Counted from the stretch's first letter, positions 7,442 to 14,159 are shown. The stretch: 17,599 nt of DNA from an uncultured Variovorax sp. (GCA_903872875.1 CAIQMJ010000528.1:1-17599); one strand, 5' to 3'. The notes: generated by a model not told the origin, from the sequence alone. Numbers and translations: made by a program.

Positions 7442-8661
7442 TGGCCGTCACGGGCCATGCCACGCAGTCGGGCAGGCACTACGACGCGATCGTCGTCGGC
7501 CTCGGCGCTGTCGGCGCCGCGACGCTGTGCCAGCTCGCGCTGCGCGGTGCGCGCGTGCTCGGCATCGACCGCTTTGCGCCGCCGCACGATCGCGGCTCGT
7601 CGCATGGCGAGTCGCGCATCACGCGGCTGGCGATCGGCGAAGGCGACAGCTACGTGCCGCTGGTGCAGCGCTCGCACGCGATCTGGCGCGAACTCGAGGC
7701 ACGCACCGGCCGCACGCTGCTGACGCAGACCGGCGGCCTGGTACTCGCGCCGCGCGACAGCGCCGCCAACCACCATGGCAAGCCCGATTTCCTGCGCCGC
7801 ACCATCGCCTGCGCCGAGCGCTACGGCATCCGACACGAGGTGCTCGACGCGGCAGGCATCCGCGCGCGCTATCCACAGTTCGCGCTGCAGGGCGACGAGA
7901 TCGGCTATTTCGAGCCCGAGGCCGGCTTCGTGCGGCCGGAGGAAGCCATCGCTGCGCAGCTCGACGTGGCGCGCGCGCTCGGCGCGGAGGTGCATGTCGG
8001 CGAACGCGTCGACGCTGTGGAAGACCCCGGGCACGGCGGCGCGGTGGCGGTTCAGACCGACACCGCGCGCTACAGCGCGACGCAGGTGGTGGTCGCGGCC
8101 GGCCCGTGGCTGCCCGACTTTCTCGGTGCGCCGGCCCGCGCGGCCTGGCAGCCGGACTTCGAGGTCTACCGGCAGGTGATGTACTGGTTCGATGCGCCCG
8201 GCGCAGCTGCCGACTTCGCGCCCGGCCGGCTGCCGATCTTCATCTGGATGTACGGCGACGCACAGGAAGACTACATGTACGGCTTCCCGTCGGCCGATCC
8301 GGCGCGGCCGGCGCTCAAAGTCGCGACCGAGCAGTACGCCGTCACCACCACGCCCGGCACGTTGCGGCGCGAGGTCGGCGCCGACGAGGCCTCCGCCATG
8401 TACGCCAGCCGCGTGGCCGGCCGCTTCCCGCAGGTTGCGCCGCGTGCGCTGCAGACGCGCGCCTGCATGTACACCGTCACACCCGACCGGCATTTCGTGG
8501 TCGACACGCTGCCCGACGCACCGAACGTGTGGATCGCTTCGGCCTGCTCGGGTCACGGCTTCAAGCATTCGGCCGGACTGGGCGAGGCCATCGCCGCGCA
8601 GTTGCTGGGCCGTCCGGGCGGCGCCGATCTCTCGGCCTTCCGGCGGCCAAGCCGCGGGTAG
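7441..8661 (+). CDS. Sarcosine oxidase / N-methyl-L-tryptophan oxidase family flavoprotein
   Basis: This 406-residue FAD enzyme resembles monomeric sarcosine oxidase (MSOX) and SolA, which oxidise secondary amines with O2 to give an imine and H2O2. The nucleotide-binding GLGAVG is at 20-25. HGESRITR at 55-62 holds the two arginines matching MSOX Arg49 and Arg52. Lys293 (ALKVA) matches the oxygen-activating Lys265. Cys342 (ACMYTVTPD) matches the Cys that binds FAD covalently, with Tyr344 two residues on. Lys375 in GHGFKHS matches the substrate-carboxylate Lys348. The position matching MSOX His269 appears to be Glu297, which could change substrate preference; the alignment there is by eye. The start ATG overlaps the stop of the binding-protein gene and has no Shine-Dalgarno, so translation is probably coupled. 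The family is secure; the substrate is unknown. Confidence 0.9.
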   Translation: MAVTGHATQSGRHYDAIVVGLGAVGAATLCQLALRGARVLGIDRFAPPHDRGSSHGESRITRLAIGEGDSYVPLVQRSHAIWRELEARTGRTLLTQTGGLVLAPRDSAANHHGKPDFLRRTIACAERYGIRHEVLDAAGIRARYPQFALQGDEIGYFEPEAGFVRPEEAIAAQLDVARALGAEVHVGERVDAVEDPGHGGAVAVQTDTARYSATQVVVAAGPWLPDFLGAPARAAWQPDFEVYRQVMYWFDAPGAAADFAPGRLPIFIWMYGDAQEDYMYGFPSADPARPALKVATEQYAVTTTPGTLRREVGADEASAMYASRVAGRFPQVAPRALQTRACMYTVTPDRHFVVDTLPDAPNVWIASACSGHGFKHSAGLGEAIAAQLLGRPGGADLSAFRRPSRG

Positions 8662-8684
8662 CAGGCGGGCGACACACCGCCGGA
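8639..8684. terminator. GC-rich inverted repeat between convergent oxidase and xthA genes
   Basis: TCCGGCGG at 8639-8646 is the perfect reverse complement of CCGCCGGA at 8677-8684, an 8-bp stem with a 30-base loop. It covers the 23-base gap between the two stop codons plus the last oxidase codons. There is no T tract on either strand, so it would be a bidirectional pausing or Rho-assisted structure, not a classical intrinsic terminator. Confidence 0.35.
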
Positions 8685-9455
8685 CTATCGCAGCACGATC
8701 CACACCGGTGCGTGGTCGCTCGCACCTTCGAGCCCTCGCACCGCCCGGTCCACCCCCGCATCGTGCAGTCGGGGCGCCACGGAAGGGCTCAGCAGCAGGT
8801 GGTCGATGCGCAGGCCGGCATCGCGCGGCCAGCGTTCGCGTAGATAGCTCCAGAAGGTATAGGTGGGCCTGTCCGCCGACCGGACGGCCAATGCATCGAC
8901 CCATCCGGAATGCAGCAGCTCGGCATATGCGGCCCGCGGCGCGGGTTGCAGCAGCGCGTTGTCCTTCCAGGATCTGGTGGCGTAGATGTCCGCATCCGTC
9001 GGCACCACGTTGTAGTCGCCAGCGAGCACGACGGGATGGCCCGAGGCGAGCAGCGTGGCGGCGTGCGCATTGAAGCGCTCGAACCATTCGAGCTTGTAGG
9101 CGAACTTGGGACCGGGCTGTGGATTGCCGTTCGGCATGTAGAGGCAGCCGATCAGCACGCCCTGCACCGCTGCTTCCAGGTAGCGGGCCTGCCTGTCGGG
9201 TGCGAGCCCGGGCACCATCCGCCGGACTTCGATCGGCCGCTGCCCGCGCGCCAGGATCGCCACGCCGTTCCAGCTTTTCTGACCATGCACCAGTGCCTCG
9301 TAGCCCATGGCGCGCACCGCGTCGTACGGAAACTCGGCCTGCGTGCACTTGAGTTCCTGCAGGCAGACGACATCGGGCGCGGTGACGTCGAGCCAGGCAC
9401 GCAGCGGCGCGATGCGCTTGCGGACATCGTTGACGTTGTAGGTGGCGATCCGCAC
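8685..9455 (-). CDS. xthA: Exodeoxyribonuclease III
   Basis: This 256-residue protein is an AP endonuclease and 3'-5' exonuclease of base-excision repair. Landmarks fall at E. coli ExoIII-like spacing: Asn7 (YNVND), metal ligand Glu34 (LQELK), NGVAILAR at 63-70, YMPNGN at 106-111, GDYNVVPTDADIY with Asp147 and Asn149, the RIDHLLLS segment near 216-223, and catalytic Asp247-His248 (SDHAPVW). Gly10 of the E. coli FNINGLRAR segment is Asp here. The start is GTG at 9455, supported by GAGGGG six to seven bases upstream; the nearby ATG at 9460 is out of frame. A small ORF ends ten bases upstream, so its TGA overlaps this ribosome site. In E. coli xthA is part of the RpoS regulon with katE, which lies close by here. 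Confidence 0.93.
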   Translation of the reverse strand: MRIATYNVNDVRKRIAPLRAWLDVTAPDVVCLQELKCTQAEFPYDAVRAMGYEALVHGQKSWNGVAILARGQRPIEVRRMVPGLAPDRQARYLEAAVQGVLIGCLYMPNGNPQPGPKFAYKLEWFERFNAHAATLLASGHPVVLAGDYNVVPTDADIYATRSWKDNALLQPAPRAAYAELLHSGWVDALAVRSADRPTYTFWSYLRERWPRDAGLRIDHLLLSPSVAPRLHDAGVDRAVRGLEGASDHAPVWIVLR

Positions 9456-9465
9456 GCCATGCCCC

Positions 9466-9657
9466 TCAGCATTTCCGGTCCGCAGCGGCAGCGGCAGCGG
9501 CCCGCGCGACGCCGGCCGTGAGTGCCATCCAGCTCTGGTAATCGATCAGCACCGGCTTGCGCAGCGACTGCGACGCGGCCTTGGGTCGCTGCCTCGCCGG
9601 GCGTTGGATGGCGCCCGGCAATGCGAGCGGCGTCTGGCGGCTTCGATCGGTCTTCAT
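9466..9657 (-). CDS. Small hypothetical protein upstream of xthA
   Basis: This 63-codon ORF starts with ATG (9657) and ends ten bases before xthA on the same strand. Codons are mostly G/C-ending, as in its neighbours. The product is basic in its first half (MKTDRSRQTP, KAASQSLRKP) and then has VLIDYQSWMALTAGVARAAAAAAADRKC, a helix-prone Ala-rich end with one Cys. I recognise no family. There is no clear Shine-Dalgarno before the ATG. Its TGA is part of the TGAGGGG that serves xthA, an arrangement typical of translational coupling, which is the main reason to think it real. It could also be an untranslated leader. Confidence 0.45.
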   Translation of the reverse strand: MKTDRSRQTPLALPGAIQRPARQRPKAASQSLRKPVLIDYQSWMALTAGVARAAAAAAADRKC

Positions 9658-9689
9658 GGGGCATGAAGCTAGGACCGCGGACGGCCCGG

Positions 9690-9700
9690 CGCTGTAGGAA
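9690..9700 (-). promoter_or_regulatory. 11-base motif shared with the katE upstream region
   Basis: Read on the minus strand this is TTCCTACAGCG, found 33 bases before the small ORF that precedes xthA. The same 11 bases, in the same orientation relative to the downstream gene, occur at 12616-12626 before katE. It could be part of a shared promoter or a regulator site. The GGAATTCC at 9697-9704 overlaps it. Confidence 0.35.
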
Positions 9701-9747
9701 TTCCCACCCTTCTTGCGGTCATGCCGTGCAAGACTGGATCGGCAGCG

Positions 9748-10122
9748 ATGGATCTACTCCTCGTGCCGTCGCATGCCGAACTCCCCCTCTCCTGTTTCCG
9801 CAAGGAGCAGATCCTGCGCCGTGCCGGTATCGACCTTGCGCCGTACCCCAGCGCCGTGCCCGGCAGCACGACGCCGGAGCAGGACGCGCAACTGCTGGCA
9901 GCCGGTACGGCCTGGGAGCACGACGTCGACAGGCGATATGTGGAGTTCCTTGCGCAGCAACCGGCCGGCGAGGGACGGGACCTTGAAAGGGCGCCGGGCT
10001 ATGTGACGCTCTGCGAGGAGCACGGCCTGGCCGACGAGGAGCTCGAACTGATGCAGGCCGTGGGCCGGCGCCTGCATCCCCTTCTCCCCGAGCTGAGAGC
10101 CGGCCGGGCGCCGGCCAGGCGC
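9748..10122 (+). CDS. Hypothetical ORF with no stop before katE; possibly frameshifted
   Basis: From ATG 9748 (an alternative ATG lies at 9721) about 115-125 codons show a clear coding pattern: A or T is mostly confined to third positions and the product has ordinary composition (MDLLLVPSHAELPLSCF, WEHDVDRRYVEFLAQQ, EEHGLADEELELMQAVGRRL). I recognise no family. The frame has no stop before it enters sequence antisense to katE, where it stays open to 12336 only because that strand is GC-rich. A TGA one frame over at 10094-10096 follows a C-rich run (about 10079-10089). A single extra base there would turn a ~116-residue protein into this stopless form. It may be a small gene with an indel, a 3'-truncated gene, or a sequencing error. 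The end given is the edge of katE, not a real stop. Confidence 0.35.
10099..10115. terminator. GC hairpin just downstream of katE
   Basis: GCCGGC at 10099-10104 pairs with GCCGGC at 10110-10115 across the five-base loop CGGGC. It lies eight bases beyond the katE stop (minus) and at the end of the hypothetical plus-strand ORF. There is no T tract. Such motifs are common in this GC-rich sequence, so it is a weak candidate. Confidence 0.25.
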
Positions 10123-12549
10123 TCACACGATCGGTGGATCGTTCTCCCGCGCGAAGTGACGATGCATGCCCATGGCGGAGATGAAGTCGGCAATCGCGTC
10201 GTCCGCATCTGCTGCGTCCGCGAGGATCAGGCCGGTGTCCGCGCCGCCGTCTGGCAGCGTCAACGGGATCTGCGCTTCGGCGAGCAGTGCCTGCGATGCG
10301 CCGAAGGCCAGGATCGTCTTGCAGTGCCAGTACTGCGCACGCAGGAACTCCAGGGTGTGCGCATCGGCGTCGAGCGCTTCCAGCGCGTCCTTGCCGTCCG
10401 GCAGCACGAGGGCGTCGAACAGGAAGCCGGGGCTGTTCTCCATCGTGGCATCCGCCTCGAACTTCTCGCCGCCCGCGCCGATGCAGGTACCCAGCCGTGC
10501 GCCGACGAGGCGCGGCACCGCACCGGCGGCCACCAGCGCGGTCACGAGCTTGCCGAGCGAGGCGCCTTCCACGCCGTTGGCGATCAGGATCGCGACCTTT
10601 CGGGTGCGGATGCCGCCATCGCCCGGGCGGGCCAGCAGCGAAAGCGCGGGAGACACATCGACTTCGGGCACCGCCGGGTTCTCGAGCGCCTTCGGCAGAG
10701 GCAATGGCATCGGCATGCCGAGGTCCGCTGCCACGCGCGCGGCCAATGCCGGCGACGCGTTGGCGAGACCGGCAACCACGCGCTCGCGGATGGCCGGCAC
10801 GGTGACCTTCGACAACTCGAAGCGGAAGGCATTGGCGATATGCGCTTTCTCGACCTCCGTCTGGCTCTCGAAGAACAAGCTCGCCTGCGTGTAGTGGTCG
10901 GCGAACTTCTCCGGCTTGATGCGGACCTTGTCGCTCGACTCCTTGGCATCGATCCGCTTGGCGACGCTCACGAAGCCCTGCGCCGCGCCGGCCTGGAACG
11001 GGCAGCCGCCGGCCAGCGAGTTGGGCTCGTAGGCGACGCGGCCCCGGTTGATCGCCTGGCGATGCATGCCGTCGCGCTGGTTGTTGTGCACGGGTGCGAT
11101 CGGCGCATTGATCGGCAGCTCATGGAAGTTGGGGCCGCCGAGCCGGCTGATCTGCGTGTCGACGTACGAATGGATGCGTCCGGCCAGCAGCGGGTCGTTC
11201 GTGAAGTCCAGGCCCGGCACGATGTGCGCCGTGCAGAACGCGACCTGCTCCGTCTCGGCAAAGAAGTTGTCGGGGTTGCGGTTGAGCACCATGCGGCCGA
11301 CCACGCGAACGGGCACCAGTTCCTCGGGCACGAGCTTGGTCGCATCCAGGATGTCGAAGCTGAACTGCTCGGCCTGCTCTTCGGTGAATATCTGAAGGCC
11401 CAGCTCCCATTCGGGGTACTCGCCCGCGTCGATCGCTTCCCACAGGTCGCGGCGGTGGAAGTCCGGGTCCGCGCCCGAGATCTTGACCGCCTCCTCCCAG
11501 ACCAGCGAATGCGTACCCAGCTTGGGCTGCCAATGGAACTTGACGAACACCGACTCGCCCGCGTCGTTGACAAGCCGGAAAGTGTGCACGCCGAAGCCCT
11601 GCATCATCCGGTAGCTTCGCGGAATGGCGCGATCGCTCATCTGCCACATCAGCATGTGGGTCGACTCGGGCATCAGCGAAACGAAGTCCCAGAAGGTGTC
11701 GTGCGCCGAGGCGGCCTGCGGCATGCCATGGTGCGGTTCGGGCTTGACGGCATGGATCAGGTCGGGGAACTTGATCGCATCCTGGATGAAGAACACCGGC
11801 ATGTTGTTGCCGACCAGATCCCAGTTGCCTTCGTCGGTGTAGAACTTGACGGCGAAGCCGCGCACGTCGCGCGCGGTGTCCTTCGAGCCGCGTTCGCCGG
11901 CCACGGTCGAGAAGCGCACGAAGACGGGCGTGATCTTGCCAGCCTCCTTGAAGGGCGCCGCCTTGGTGTACTGCGTCATCGGCTCGTAGCACTCGAAGTA
12001 GCCGTGCGCGCCCGAGCCGCGCGCATGCACGATGCGCTCGGGGATGCGCTCATGGTCGAAATGCGTGATCTTCTCGCGCAGGATGAAGTCCTCGAGCAGC
12101 ACCGGACCGCGCGCGCCGGCCTTGAGCGAGTTCTGGTTGTCGGCGACCGGCACGCCCTGGTTGGTCGTCAGGCGCTGGCCGGTGGAATCCACGCGCACCC
12201 GGTCCAGCGTGTCGATGGTGGAATTGATGCCTTCGTCGGCCACGGTGCCGGTCTTGAGCGACGTGTTGGCCTCCGACAGCGTGCTGCCGGTCGGCAGGCG
12301 CGACGGCGGCGTGGCGCTCAGGCCCGTCGGCGGTGAGGACGCGTTGGCCTCGCCGTGTTCCAGCGGCTTGTTGGTGTTGGCCGGCATCGCGCTCGCCAGG
12401 CTCTGGGTGTCGATCGCCCGCTGGGTCGGCGGATCGCCTGTGCCGGCAGCCAAGGGCGCCGGGTGTGCCGGCGCGCTGTCCGTGTTCCTGGCGGCGGCGT
12501 GCGCGGCTTCGATCTCGGAAGCAGATGGGGATGGGGGTTTCTTGGTCAT
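10123..12549 (-). CDS. katE: Large-subunit (clade 2, HPII-type) catalase with C-terminal flavodoxin-like domain
   Basis: This 808-residue monofunctional haem catalase converts H2O2 to water and O2. Numbering runs 47 ahead of E. coli HPII (753 residues): His175 (RIVHARGSG) is the distal His, Asn248 (VGNNMPVFF) the distal Asn, Ser214 the distal Ser, and Tyr462 (RIHSYVDTQ) the haem ligand. Residues 1 to about 125 form a Pro/Ala/Ser/Thr-rich extension. Residues about 130-630 are the catalase core. From about 648 (TRKVAILIANGVEG) comes the DJ-1/PfpI-like domain seen only in large catalases. HPII His392, which bonds covalently to Tyr415, corresponds here to Cys439 (VAFCTAHIVPG), 23 residues before Tyr462. 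That matches the Cys-Tyr pair known from Neurospora CAT-1. AGGA lies about ten bases before ATG. It is probably a stationary-phase or stress gene. Confidence 0.96.
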   Translation of the reverse strand: MTKKPPSPSASEIEAAHAAARNTDSAPAHPAPLAAGTGDPPTQRAIDTQSLASAMPANTNKPLEHGEANASSPPTGLSATPPSRLPTGSTLSEANTSLKTGTVADEGINSTIDTLDRVRVDSTGQRLTTNQGVPVADNQNSLKAGARGPVLLEDFILREKITHFDHERIPERIVHARGSGAHGYFECYEPMTQYTKAAPFKEAGKITPVFVRFSTVAGERGSKDTARDVRGFAVKFYTDEGNWDLVGNNMPVFFIQDAIKFPDLIHAVKPEPHHGMPQAASAHDTFWDFVSLMPESTHMLMWQMSDRAIPRSYRMMQGFGVHTFRLVNDAGESVFVKFHWQPKLGTHSLVWEEAVKISGADPDFHRRDLWEAIDAGEYPEWELGLQIFTEEQAEQFSFDILDATKLVPEELVPVRVVGRMVLNRNPDNFFAETEQVAFCTAHIVPGLDFTNDPLLAGRIHSYVDTQISRLGGPNFHELPINAPIAPVHNNQRDGMHRQAINRGRVAYEPNSLAGGCPFQAGAAQGFVSVAKRIDAKESSDKVRIKPEKFADHYTQASLFFESQTEVEKAHIANAFRFELSKVTVPAIRERVVAGLANASPALAARVAADLGMPMPLPLPKALENPAVPEVDVSPALSLLARPGDGGIRTRKVAILIANGVEGASLGKLVTALVAAGAVPRLVGARLGTCIGAGGEKFEADATMENSPGFLFDALVLPDGKDALEALDADAHTLEFLRAQYWHCKTILAFGASQALLAEAQIPLTLPDGGADTGLILADAADADDAIADFISAMGMHRHFARENDPPIV

Positions 12550-12604
12550 GGTTTCGGCTTCCTGGGTGGTGTGCTCGTGATGGGGAGCGCCAAGCTAAAG
12601 CCGG

Positions 12605-12610
12605 TGTCAA
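12605..12610 (-). promoter_or_regulatory. Candidate -35 element (TTGACA) upstream of katE
   Basis: On the minus strand a perfect TTGACA occurs 55-60 bases before the katE ATG. No good -10 lies 16-18 bases downstream; the nearest A/T-rich piece is CTTTAGCTT at shorter spacing. It follows the TTCCTACAGCG motif by five bases. It is suggestive only. Confidence 0.25.
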
Positions 12611-12615
12611 GGGTC

Positions 12616-12626
12616 CGCTGTAGGAA
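12616..12626 (-). promoter_or_regulatory. 11-base motif shared with the xthA upstream region
   Basis: TTCCTACAGCG on the minus strand, 67 bases before the katE start, is identical to the copy at 9690-9700. A partial match, TCCTAC (minus strand), occurs at 14019-14024 between the hemerythrin and dps genes. It may be a regulator or sigma-factor site for stress genes; there is no direct evidence. Confidence 0.35.
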
Positions 12627-12830
12627 GTTGACGCCGTTTTGTTTTCGACGAAGACCACGGTGCGGCGTCCAGGCGCCCTGCGGATGAGGTGCAGGCGGAG
12701 GGTTCCGATTCGCCCCGCATGACGACGATGGCGCACATGTGCGGCTTCTGCTGACAGCGCCATGCCGATGGCCGCGCGAGCGTCTGGCCTTCCCTTGAAA
12801 AAGATCCCGCACTCACGAAAGACGTTCGAC

Positions 12831-13049
12831 ATGACGACCGAAGCAACTACACACGATTCGCGCGAGCAAAATCCTCAGCAGGAAGCGTCCGCCGCCGAAA
12901 AGGCCATGAAGCAGTCCGCAAAGACGCAGGCGGAGTCCGACGGCAATGCGCCCAACGGTCCGAACGACGGACCGGAACTGACAGTCGATACGCAGCCACC
13001 ACCTTCCACCGCACCCGCCGATCCGTCGGTGGCAAAGCGCGGCGCCTGA
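12831..13049 (+). CDS. Small disordered hydrophilic protein
   Basis: This 72-residue ORF starts at ATG 12831. An in-frame ATG at 12762 would add a basic, unrelated N-terminus. The product contains no Cys, Trp, Tyr, Phe or Ile and is rich in Ala, Pro, Gln, Asn, Glu, Asp and Thr (MTTEATTHDSREQNPQQ, PNGPNDGPELTVD, PPPSTAPADPS), so it should be unfolded and soluble. Only a weak purine run (GAAAG) precedes the start. It is divergent from katE across about 280 bases and 15 bases upstream of a small membrane-protein ORF. I recognise no family. Its position among stress genes suggests a stress-related hydrophilin-like role, which is inference. Confidence 0.55.
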   Translation: MTTEATTHDSREQNPQQEASAAEKAMKQSAKTQAESDGNAPNGPNDGPELTVDTQPPPSTAPADPSVAKRGA

Positions 13050-13064
13050 GCGGGGCCGCGAAAC

Positions 13065-13301
13065 TTGGAAGTCCTCGATCTCGTCCAATGGCCTGCCTTC
13101 GCCGCATCCGTGGCGGCGGCGTGGCTCGTCGCATCGAACGCCCAACGGCGGCGCAACATCGGCTTCTGGATCTTCATCCTGAGCAATGTGCTATGGGTCG
13201 TCTGGGGCGTGCACACGAGCGCATATGCCTTGATCGCGCTTCAGGTCTGCCTGGCCGCACTCAATGTGCGAGGCTTGTTCAAGACAGGGGAACCGAAGTG
13301 A
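13065..13301 (+). CDS. Small integral membrane protein
   Basis: This 78-residue ORF appears to start at TTG (13065), giving MEVLDLVQWPAFAASVAAAWLVAS. There is no internal ATG; a GTG at codon 16 is possible but would cut the first membrane span. Three hydrophobic stretches are visible: about 8-24, 32-48 (IGFWIFILSNVLWVVWG) and 53-69 (AYALIALQVCLAALNV), with positively charged NAQRRRN after the first and a short basic/acidic tail. The helices, with an Asn-Val-Leu-Trp turn, recall small PQ-loop or semiSWEET-like and PnuC-like membrane proteins, but I cannot assign it. It follows the disordered protein by 15 bases and is probably co-transcribed with it. Function unknown. Confidence 0.65.
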   Translation: MEVLDLVQWPAFAASVAAAWLVASNAQRRRNIGFWIFILSNVLWVVWGVHTSAYALIALQVCLAALNVRGLFKTGEPK

Positions 13302-13340
13302 TCGGCTCGCCGCACAAGACGTGAGACCAGGGAGAAGACA

Positions 13341-13386
13341 GGCCCGCCAGGGCAGCCAGAGCCGGAGCGCCGGCGCGTGGCGGGCC
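13341..13386. terminator. Inverted repeat between convergent membrane-protein and hemerythrin genes
   Basis: GGCCCGCCA at 13341-13349 is the exact reverse complement of TGGCGGGCC at 13378-13386, a 9-bp stem with a 28-base loop that itself contains GC self-complementary pieces. It lies entirely in the 93-base gap between two stop codons facing each other. There is no T run, so a bidirectional, non-canonical terminator is the best guess. Confidence 0.5.
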
Positions 13387-13394
13387 TTACCGCA

Positions 13395-13877
13395 TCAGAC
13401 CGTTGCGTCCTGCTCCGCCATCAGTTCGGTTTTGCGAGCCGCAAGCTGATCGCGCAGGCCCATCAGGTCCATCTTCGACTTGCGCGCCTTCTCGAACATC
13501 TCCTCGCGCTCCTCCGTGACGTGATGGTCGATGTACTCGCCGAGCACGATGACCTTCGCATCGAACAACGGCTCGTCGGCCGCCATCGATTCGATCTGCG
13601 CGATCAGCTCCTTGGCGCTGGCATGTTCGACGGTGGCTTCGTCCAGCAGCGGATCGTCATGGATGGCGGCCCGTGCGGCCGGATAGAAGATCTCCTCCTC
13701 GATCTGCGCATGCACGGTGAGTTCCATGCAGATCTGGTCGGCCAGCGCCTTGCGGGCGTCGGCAGGTGCCTTGGCATCCGCCAGCTTGTTGAACTCCTGG
13801 AACAGCTTCTTCACCTTGATGTGGTCCGCATCCAGCAGATCGACCGCATCGTGCTTCTTGGGGGGAGCCTTGCTCAT
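13395..13877 (-). CDS. Hemerythrin HHE-domain protein
   Basis: This 160-residue all-alpha protein has the metal-binding pattern of HHE/hemerythrin-like proteins: His19 (LDADHIKVKKLF), His56 and Glu60 (ELTVHAQIEEEIF), His85 (ATVEHASAKEL), and His118/His119 with Glu122 (YIDHHVTEEREEMF). These residues could hold a di-iron centre that binds O2 or NO or senses oxidants. The C-terminal ~25 residues are a charged helix. AAGGA lies about eight bases before ATG, a strong ribosome site. It is divergent from dps across 282 bases that hold an inverted repeat (13932-13949) and a direct repeat (14023-14042). With katE and dps nearby, an iron/oxidative stress role is likely. Confidence 0.9.
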   Translation of the reverse strand: MSKAPPKKHDAVDLLDADHIKVKKLFQEFNKLADAKAPADARKALADQICMELTVHAQIEEEIFYPAARAAIHDDPLLDEATVEHASAKELIAQIESMAADEPLFDAKVIVLGEYIDHHVTEEREEMFEKARKSKMDLMGLRDQLAARKTELMAEQDATV

Positions 13878-13931
13878 GATGATTTCCTTTCGTGGGCTTT
13901 TCGTGGGGTGGTGCAGGGTCGGCGGTCCGGC

Positions 13932-13949
13932 TGAAGCGCATTCGCTTCA
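13932..13949. promoter_or_regulatory. Perfect inverted repeat (operator-like) between hemerythrin and dps genes
   Basis: TGAAGCG-CATT-CGCTTCA has perfect 7-bp arms around a four-base spacer, 55 bases upstream of the hemerythrin start. Its size fits a dimeric repressor or activator site. No matching family consensus is recognised. It could also be a hairpin in the leader RNA. Confidence 0.4.
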
Positions 13950-14022
13950 AGCCCGTCCGCCAATGCGATTTCCAATGCGCGCTGCCGTCGCTGGCGTCAG
14001 GCACAGCAGCGCCCGCACGTAG

Positions 14023-14042
14023 GACCCACGATCCGACCCACG
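14023..14042. promoter_or_regulatory. Short direct repeat in the hemerythrin/dps intergenic region
   Basis: GACCCACG occurs at 14023-14030 and again at 14035-14042, a 12-base period (GACCCACGATCC then GACCCACGTCC). AGGAC and GTCCT flank it as a 5-bp inverted pair (14021-14025 and 14042-14046). It could be a tandem regulator site. It lies about 117 bases upstream of the dps start. Confidence 0.3.
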
Positions 14043-14159
14043 TCCTGCAGAACAGCAAGGGCTGTACTTCCCCGGCCGATCCGATCAGGCTCATTGCTTA
14101 CATCGACGGGCAGGGAAGCGGACTAGAACAACGCCATCCTCAATTCAACGGAGTTTTCC

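Noticed and set aside
7144..9348. A 734-codon minus-strand open frame across the oxidase and part of xthA
   Set aside because: It is antisense to the oxidase and in a different frame from xthA; the translation is Arg/Ala-rich with no recognisable domain, as expected for GC-rich antisense.
9754..10077. A 107-codon minus-strand ORF opposite the stopless hypothetical ORF
   Set aside because: Codon third positions are less G/C-biased than in the plus frame and the sequence is Arg/Leu-rich; it looks like a shadow.
10123..12336. Very long plus-strand open frame antisense to katE
   Set aside because: It is the complement of katE codons; the katE frame has full catalase homology and a good ribosome site. 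Only the part before 10122 has independent coding signal.
12355..12812. Several short ORFs in and around the katE 5' region on both strands
   Set aside because: They overlap katE or its leader, have no ribosome sites, and give low-complexity Arg/Pro-rich products.
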